In this document: positions 59,450 through 64,000 of the stretch, in pieces
Position numbering within the stretch: position 1 is the stretch's first letter
Layout: each line of letters opens with the position of its first letter
Origin: Allacma fusca
Taxonomy: Eukaryota > Arthropoda > Collembola > Symphypleona > Sminthuridae
Direction of reading: 5' to 3'
NCBI GenBank assembly: GCA_947179485.1
Contig: OX359246.1
Coordinates: forward strand, 30,690,001 to 30,754,000
DNA: 64,000 bases
Position numbers and translations under genes: made by a program
Notes under the pieces: model-generated
Told to the model about the DNA's origin: nothing
Seen by the model: only the letters and a program-made list of their open reading frames with translations
Databases searched by the model: none

Positions 59450-60450
59450 AAATGGATGGGCCATACCATTATGCTGAGCATAGACTAAGCAGGTTCAGCT
59501 TAAGTATTATTGGAACTTTAAGGATTCTCAAAATCCTGAGAAGTATAAGCACTCAGTGAGAATTGGAATCAGGCTCAGCTCCAGCAGTAGGTATTGAATT
59601 TTCTTCTTTTTTTCGTTAAGAAGTATAAATGGTCATCAGCATGTCCATACTTCAGCGTTAGGTTAAGCATTACGATTCCCTGAATGGCAGTTACACTTTG
59701 GAATTTCCTTAAGATTTAATGATGATTGACACGAAATCCTTCATCATCTTGTAATTAATATAATTAATTATTGTAAACACAAACTTGTACATGGTGTTTC
59801 ATACCCAATCCTACTCCGTAGTCCATATATGGGACAATGACACAAAATTTGTGATTCCGACATTTTCATGCAAATTCTTTTTTTCAAAATTTGTTTCATT
59901 GCAATGAGTCAAGAATTATTTGTGATCACAAGCGATAATTTTTTTAGGGTTAAAGTGTTTGAAGTTAAATGTTAGAATAGTGAGGAATTTACAGAAATGG
60001 ATAAATATTTTACCATTCATAATAAATATATATGCGAATAGAAAACGTCAGAAAATTAACATTGTGAGGAAGTGCATAAAAAAAATAACTTTGTGTGACA
60101 AAGGGTATTTGGAAACTTAAGAATGATACTGAATCCCGTCCCTGAAAAAGTAATTGCTGAATAAAAAAAAAATTCTAATCGCCAAAACCTTAAACTGAAG
60201 CTGAAAATCTTACTTGTGCTGAGAAGTATAACTGCGCGTAGATAATCCTTATGCTGATGCTTAACCTCACGCTAAATCTTATTGTCAAGTATAAATGGCC
60301 TTCAGTTTTTCAGGATTTCGAAAATCATAAACCTTAATCTTAAATTTATACTGAAGTATAACCTGATTTTTTTTGCTAAGAACCTGAAAAATACCTTAAA
60401 CATAAGCGTAGCCTCACTACTCTGAATCCAGTATAAATGCTATAGAGAAA
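59450..60450. repeat. Diverged interspersed repeat-like sequence
   Basis: Recurring words within 1 kb: variants of AAGTATAA(A/C/G) at about 59543, 59620, 60219, 60282, 60354 and 60431, and words such as AACCTCACGCTAAATCTTA and CTTAAGCAT-type strings in both orientations. The pattern suggests several decayed copies or an inverted arrangement of a small element. No terminal repeats or coding capacity seen. Confidence 0.4.
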
Positions 60451-62707
60451 CTGGGATTTTGCAAAAATAAAATTCACATGATATTAAATTTTACATTTCC
60501 AGGAAATATTTTCTGATAAAGTACACAGGTGTGCGGGAGTTAAATAGAAGGCATGTTGCTGAACATGTAATGTCGGATACCTACGATTATCTGTATACTA
60601 AGTCCACTACATATCTACACTAAAAATACATGCCAAAATCTTTATGGCAATCACCAACGCCTTCTAAATTTCTTCCACTTTACGCAGTTTAATCTTCTGG
60701 CGAGCGGATTAAATTCCACAAATCCTCTCTGCCCGAATGATTCTTGCAAGCATTCCAACACCATCACCCATCACTAATATCATTCATTGCTGAATTGGTT
60801 TCAATGGATTATTTTTATTATACAATACACCACAGAATAATATATTATACAAGATTTGTAGCGTTGTCTCCATTTTTCGTCATATTTACACATCTGTCCA
60901 TTAGAACAGTACAATTATCTTCATCAGCCGGTAGAATATATCACAATAATTCACAGTGGGTTTCAACATTCCAATATATTTCATATTCTGTAATTTCATC
61001 CTGGAAGGCTTTCTTAAATAAACATGAGAAACGAAAAATTCATTCATGTGAAGCGTTCTCCTTTTAAGATTAAAAATGTTCTTTAATAATAATAAATTAT
61101 AAAGTCGTACAAAGACCGGCTCAGTGACTCTTTGGCCTCTTATTTTCAGTTTAAACAACAGTTGGTTAAATTTTGAAAACCCGTCTAATAAAATCGAAAC
61201 TTGATTTCAACCTTGACTTCCTCAACTATAATCAACTTGATTCGAATGGTGTGTAACACTTGGTTGTAATTTACAAAGAATGTGACGTATCTGATCTCAG
61301 GCAGGGAAATATGGTTCAATCTTCCCATTTAAAAAAACAAAAGTTTACGTTGCGGGGCCCTTTGTTAGATTTCGCAAAGCCAGCAGTTCAGTATTTTTTG
61401 TATTGTACTATTTTTGCAACCGGAAAATGCTGAAGATTTATGTTCAGAATTTCGTACATAGTAAGTATCTATCAGAATGTTCTTTCCAACAACAGAGCTC
61501 AACAATGGTCAGAATAATAGTGCTCAGAATTTTACGTAATTACAATAATCTTGTAGCATTTAATCATAGACCGAGAATATACATCCGACAGTAATCTCCA
61601 AAGTTCATAATTAATCATGTTAATTACTTCTCGGCTGGTTACGAAACTTTCCTCTTTCGAAGGTTAACTTTAAACCCATAGGAAACCCATTATTATGGAA
61701 ATATTTGAGTTATTCACCCTTATACATAGATGCAACTAATGATAATTATTAGGCAGGTCTAAATAATTGTAAAACATGTTACTTAAAACCGGGATGAGCA
61801 GGGCACCCAATTCTATACAGGTACATAATTTCCATGAGTGGCTAATTTCATTATTTCTTATCAATGGAATCATTGTATGTATGTATCTCCGCCTTTCCAA
61901 TGTTTTCATATCTGTGGATCTACTCCAGGGATTATACGTACATATATGCATAACTCTGTCTGTGAGTGAGAATGAGGAAAAAAGTGCCAATTATTTTTCC
62001 CCCAGTACATAATCCTGTCTCATTTATGCAATTCTAACTTAAGTCTGGAGCGCATCGTTTTCATACGAAAAAAAAGTTAATCACGATAGGGATTCAGGCA
62101 TTACAGCATAAAAGTACTCAAAAGAAAAAAGAGACTCAAAAGAAATACCAAATAGCATGTGTGTTTAAATACATTACATGAGAAATGCATTTCAATGCAA
62201 TCTCAATGAAAGGAATGAGTGATTGTACAAAATAATGAGCTGGGAACACTCAAGCGTAATAATAAGCCTGTTTCTTTTTTTTATAAAAAAAAGCTTTAAG
62301 AAGCGTCTTCAATTCTGCTAAACTTTATAGTTTAGAGCCTCCGTACCTTAAGAAAAACTCATTTGAAGCTTACCTGTAAAAACTCTGGAAATACAGATAA
62401 TACTTATGACGACTCCAATAATTTACAAAGGTTACATATATATCATGGTTTCGTTACTCCAGGTACTTTTTGTTAATTGAATTGAAGGAAGGAAGATAGC
62501 CTCCAAATGGATCAACTCCAGTTGCATAATTTAGAATTATTGGAGATGCAATTTTTCATTTATTGTACTCCGAAGAGTGATTTAGTAAATTTGTCTATCT
62601 TTATCATTCATGCCCACAACTCGATCTTATAATTTTAATAAAATCATAAATTGTTTAAATACTATACTAGACGTGGGTCTCTGTGTCACTACGTAAGATA
62701 GATAATA

Positions 62708-62850
62708 ATGTCCGCAGGGAAATCAACCAGTTCAAAAAATATAGCTGGCATTGCAATACTAATATTTATGTTTGTGGCTGCAATTGCTGTGATTGTTTTG
62801 GCTGGGAATCGGATTAAATTACGTCAGATGCTTCTGAGTCCGTCGAGGCC
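62708..62850 (+). CDS. Exon 1 of a small single-pass membrane protein with a duplicated Cys/GPC module
   Basis: ATG at 62708 with an in-frame TAG just upstream (62699-62701) fixes the start. Encodes a short polar tail with Lys, a hydrophobic helix at residues 12-33 (IAGIAILIFMFVAAIAVIVL) and a basic flank (NRIKLRQ). This is most likely an uncleaved signal anchor putting the Cys-rich part outside the cytoplasm; a signal peptide is an alternative. Phase 2 at the donor GCC|GTAAGT. The full product is 240 residues in three exons. Confidence 0.85.
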
Positions 62851-62938
62851 GTAAGTTCCAACCGTTATCGTTTAGAATAAAATTTATTATATATTTATAA
62901 ATTACTTTCACACATTTTTAATGTGGGATTTTTTTCAG

Positions 62939-63173
62939 AATCTGTAATAAAGGCGACTATCGAGTCTACTTCAAACAAACGCATAGATGCTACGTTGAGG
63001 GCAAACAGGGACCCTGCGGCCAGCTAATGATCTTACATGGGGTTAAGAGAGACGCCAATCAGAGTGACTTGTTTGGAGAGTGTCAGTGTCAAACGTTTGG
63101 GCAGCTGGGCTGTGACACTCGACCTACTGTGTATTGGCAAGCAACGAAAAGATGCTATTTCCTATTTGACCAG
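62939..63173 (+). CDS. Exon 2 of the Cys/GPC membrane protein
   Basis: Phase 2 to 0. Encodes CNKGDYRVYFKQTHRCYVEG then KQGPCGQLMILHGVK, a middle part with CQCQTFGQLGC, and ends KRCYFLFDQ. The pattern C-Y-x5-QGPC occurs once here and again across the next junction. It resembles arthropod secreted modules of the DUF4789 type; that match is from memory. Confidence 0.88.
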
Positions 63174-63260
63174 GTATCGATCTTGCGTCTGAAAATATAT
63201 GCAGCTAATTAATACCTTACATTATAATTCATGATACTCAATATTTAAAAAAAAATACAG

Positions 63261-63605
63261 GGTCCCTGTAGAAAAGGCCGATGGTTGGTGATTAACCAGT
63301 TCAACAATCCCACATGTGTTACTATACCATGCCCTTCGGAGTATAACGCTCAGAGTCAAATTAGCCGACGAGACTCCGCGGATAGTGACCCAGACCCTAA
63401 GTTCGTGTATTCTTCCTACAGTAAATGCAACCTTACGTTGACGCAAGGGTTTTGCCCTGATGGCGAAATAGTTCATTTCACATCGACCAGCTTTCGACCT
63501 TTGTGCCGGAAAGCTACTCAAGAGTGCCTTCCAAACTATTCAAATTCTTTTGATTTTGAACTTGAGTTGAATATAACAAATCTAGAAGTTTATCCAGGCG
63601 AATAA
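63261..63605 (+). CDS. Exon 3 and stop of the Cys/GPC membrane protein
   Basis: Begins GPCRKGRWLVINQFNNPTCV, completing the second C-Y-x5-QGPC module, then a polar stretch (RRDSADSDPDPK), further Cys and an N-glycosylation-type site (NLTLTQ), ending EVYPGE and TAA. 115 codons including stop. The function is unknown; an extracellular role is inferred only from Cys content and topology. Confidence 0.88.
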   Translation, partial: GPCRKGRWLVINQFNNPTCVTIPCPSEYNAQSQISRRDSADSDPDPKFVYSSYSKCNLTLTQGFCPDGEIVHFTSTSFRPLCRKATQECLPNYSNSFDFELELNITNLEVYPGE

Positions 63606-63694
63606 AATTTTTTTGCTTAAGATTTATTACAAACATTTATGTAGTTTCAAATTCAAAGCGTCGATACATTTAGTACAGAACTCCCTCGATTATA

Positions 63695-63700
63695 AATAAA
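63695..63700 (+). terminator. Polyadenylation signal of the Cys/GPC gene
   Basis: AATAAA about 90 bases after the stop, in a normal position for a short 3' UTR. Another AATAAA (63601-63606) overlaps the stop codon itself. Confidence 0.55.
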
Positions 63701-63736
63701 ACTCTATAATATTCACATGCATGTGTACGAAAGTTA

Positions 63737-63742
63737 TTTATT
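63737..63742 (-). terminator. Possible minus-strand polyadenylation signal
   Basis: TTTATT on the plus strand reads AATAAA on the minus strand, about 50 bases beyond the stop of the minus-strand frame at 63792. It suits a gene converging on the plus-strand gene at 62708-63605. Confidence 0.4.
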
Positions 63743-63791
63743 TCATGGTGACTAGTACAAAAAGCATTGAATTGGACCGATTCATATGGGT

Positions 63792-64000
63792 CTACAGGTT
63801 ACCACAGTAACAGTACAATTTCAGAATAGGATCCGTGACGCATCTGCTTTCGTTGCCGTATAAATTAGTCCGACTGGCCCGACCTGAAACTTGCCAAGAC
63901 CCATTGGCAAACCTTGTAGACGTAGCTTCAAATGTAGCATTACTGGGAATCACTGAGAAGGAAACAGTAAATGTGACTTCGTTTTTCAGCTTCGGTGCCC
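63792..64000 (-). CDS. Partial minus-strand frame, likely last exon of a convergent gene
   Basis: Open from the window edge (first full codon at 63998-63996) for 68 codons to TAG. The protein is not low-complexity: VTFTVSFSVIPSNATFEATS, then GSWQVSGRASRTNLYGNESR and a Cys-bearing end DPILKLYCYCGNL. Two NxS/T sites and paired Cys suggest a secreted or membrane protein. It is followed by an AATAAA on the same strand. I do not recognise the family. It is truncated by the window end. Confidence 0.55.
   Translation of the reverse strand, partial: APKLKNEVTFTVSFSVIPSNATFEATSTRFANGSWQVSGRASRTNLYGNESRCVTDPILKLYCYCGNL

Larger units (their letters stand above)
57550..62707. other. 3' UTR and intergenic region
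   Basis: AT-rich, no supported coding gene on either strand. The first 0.8-1.1 kb is probably the shot 3' UTR, ending near AATAAA at 58350-58355 or 58581-58586. A diverged repeat family lies at about 59450-60450. No tRNA, rRNA or other RNA gene recognised. Confidence 0.75.

Noticed and set aside
60744..61158. Open frames on both strands in the intergenic region
   Set aside because: AT-rich, aromatic-rich chance peptides with no domain signature.

Overview
This window is animal nuclear DNA: AT-rich, intron-bearing, full of microsatellites (TATG, CT, GA, ATT, TTG), with one 200-base assembly gap. It is dominated by a single plus-strand gene, the orthologue of the arthropod spectraplakin Short stop (vertebrate MACF1/dystonin). 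The spectraplakin resembles arthropod proteins most closely in its CH2, plakin, GAR and C-terminal tail exons, and a second gene carries an arthropod-style Cys module, so an arthropod is likely. A copepod-like crustacean is my guess from base composition; the sequence does not prove it.

Layout. 1-2595 and most of 2689-7514 are intron or upstream DNA; the 5' exons (N-terminus and first part of CH1) lie outside the window or in the gap. 2596-2688 encodes the end of CH1. 7515-8093 is an alternative first exon placed between CH1 and CH2, which predicts an isoform with only half of the actin-binding domain. 9468-10406 encodes CH2, and 10567-17019 the plakin domain (spectrin repeats with an embedded SH3). 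17132-17208 plus one 15,352-base exon (17442-32793) form a unit that encodes a plakin-repeat region of about 5,140 residues; reading phase requires the two to be used or skipped together. 35585-48250 encodes the spectrin-repeat rod. Two small phase-2 cassettes (48369-48422, 49116-49181) lead to the EF-hand pair and the GAR (Gas2) microtubule-binding domain (49906-50937). Alternative linker exons (52573-52736 or 53358-53533, plus a possible cassette at 51829-51921) precede a Ser/Arg/Gly-rich tail carrying three SxIP EB1-binding motifs (54631-57549, stop at 57547-57549).

The exon chain is phase-consistent at every junction. In-window coding capacity is about 10,260 residues with the plakin-repeat unit and about 5,116 without it, N-terminus missing. 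Together the parts describe a cytolinker: actin binding at the N-terminus (tuned by promoter choice), junction/intermediate-filament-type plakin repeats as an optional block, a long spacer rod, and a calcium/microtubule module whose plus-end-tracking tail is built from small skippable exons.

57550-62707 is 3' UTR and intergenic sequence with a diverged repeat family. 62708-63605 is a small three-exon gene for a 240-residue single-pass membrane protein with a duplicated Cys/GPC module. At the right edge a minus-strand reading frame (63792-64000) probably represents the last exon of a convergent gene.
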